This document shows positions 6,062 to 6,336 of a stretch of 6,336 nt of DNA, piece after piece (position 1 is the stretch's first letter; every line of letters starts with the position of its first letter). The stretch lies in contig CABUSE010000079.1 of NCBI GenBank assembly GCA_902494135.1, positions 1 through 6,336 of the forward strand, given 5' to 3'. Source of the stretch: an uncultured Collinsella sp. (GTDB lineage Bacteria > Actinomycetota > Coriobacteriia > Coriobacteriales > Coriobacteriaceae). The position numbers were made by a program, and so were the translations under genes. The notes below the pieces were generated by a model that was not told the origin of the DNA, ran no database searches, and saw only the letters and a program-made list of their open reading frames with translations.

Positions 6062-6075
6062 CCACAGTGCAACTG

Positions 6076-6104
6076 AGTATAACCTAACCCCCTGCTTCGT
6101 TGAA
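6076..6104 (-). promoter_or_regulatory. Candidate promoter of the Rrf2/MutY-like operon
   Basis: Minus-strand TTCAAC (6099-6104), 17-base spacer, TATACT (6076-6081). The -10 matches five of six consensus bases; the -35 is weak, as expected for an activated or regulated promoter. Transcription would start near 6069, about 150 bases before the start codon. Confidence 0.45.
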
Positions 6105-6108
6105 CTGG

Positions 6109-6120
6109 TGTTGCGCAACA
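6109..6120. promoter_or_regulatory. 12-bp perfect palindrome upstream of the candidate -35
   Basis: TGTTGCGCAACA reads the same on both strands and ends 4 bases upstream of the candidate -35 box, a position typical of an operator or activator site. Which protein binds is not known; the adjacent Rrf2 regulator is the first candidate. Confidence 0.4.
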
Positions 6121-6128
6121 AACGCCTT

Positions 6129-6149
6129 GTTTGAGTACATGCCTCAAAC
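6129..6149. repeat. 7-bp inverted repeat with 7-base spacer
   Basis: GTTTGAG (6129-6135) and CTCAAAC (6143-6149) flank TACATGC. It lies between the tRNA terminator and the Rrf2 promoter. It could be a second regulator site; no T-run follows it on either strand. Confidence 0.4.
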
Positions 6150-6223
6150 GGAGCTTGTCCGGGAATTGGAAGGATTTGGTTTTGGGCGAAAGGAGCCGAT
6201 GGGATCAAAGTCCTATCAAACGC

Positions 6224-6251
6224 AAAAAGCCACGTCCGAAGACGTGGCTTT
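6224..6251 (-). terminator. Rho-independent terminator of tRNA-Asp
   Basis: On the minus strand GCCACGTC pairs with GACGTGGC around a TTCG tetraloop (6229-6248), extended by AAA/TTT, and followed by TTTTTG. An outer AACGC/GCGTT pair (6256-6260 and 6219-6223) can lengthen the stem up to the CCA end of the tRNA. This is the strongest terminator in the window and isolates the tRNA from the Rrf2 operon. Confidence 0.93.
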
Positions 6252-6259
6252 AATTGCGT

Positions 6260-6336
<77 letters not shown>

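Larger units (their letters stand above)
5919..6259. other. 341-base intergenic region between tRNA-Asp and the Rrf2 gene
   Basis: No gene seen. Right to left it contains the tRNA terminator, a 7-bp inverted repeat (6129-6149), a 12-bp palindrome (6109-6120) and a candidate promoter (6076-6104). A leader of about 150 nt follows, with a bulged 10-bp hairpin (6030-6061) and dyads at 5972-5983, 5955-5964 and 5944-5957. A frame open in the leader starts at an ATG without a ribosome binding site and runs out of frame into the regulator, so I do not call it. Confidence 0.8.

Overview
The window looks like a chromosomal segment from a GC-rich, probably anaerobic actinobacterium. Strong purine-rich ribosome binding sites, a rubrerythrin, GC-rich codon use and the style of the protein families together suggest a gut Coriobacteriia (Collinsella-like). 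That assignment is an inference from recognition, not from a search. Every gene I can support lies on the minus strand, so the transcription order runs from the right end of the window to the left.

In transcription order the layout is as follows. (1) A tRNA-Asp(GTC), cut by one base at the right edge, with a strong UUCG-loop terminator behind it. (2) A 341-base gap holding several palindromes, a candidate promoter and a roughly 150-nt leader. (3) An Rrf2-family regulator with a Cys triad and an unusual Cys-rich tail, followed after 21 bases by a MutY-like HhH-GPD DNA glycosylase that lacks the [4Fe-4S] cysteines. The two are probably one operon. (4) Rubrerythrin, with its own candidate promoter and a hairpin just before its ribosome binding site. 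(5) A 440-base gap containing a 29-bp perfect inverted repeat and a textbook terminator hairpin. (6) A 140-residue hypothetical single-pass membrane protein. (7) rmuC, followed by a hairpin terminator. (8) An ABC exporter half-transporter (fused membrane and ATPase domains) that runs off the left edge within its ATPase domain.

The theme of the right half is oxidative or redox stress and DNA repair. An Rrf2 protein of the Fe-S-sensing type heads an operon with a glycosylase of the MutY superfamily, and the peroxide-reducing rubrerythrin lies immediately downstream. The left half (membrane protein, RmuC, ABC exporter) is separated from it by terminators and shows no obvious functional link. I see no CRISPR array, transposase, phage gene or toxin-antitoxin pair. 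The most interesting items are the cluster-less glycosylase with Glu in place of the catalytic Asp, the CxCxC tail of the Rrf2 protein, and the long perfect inverted repeat.
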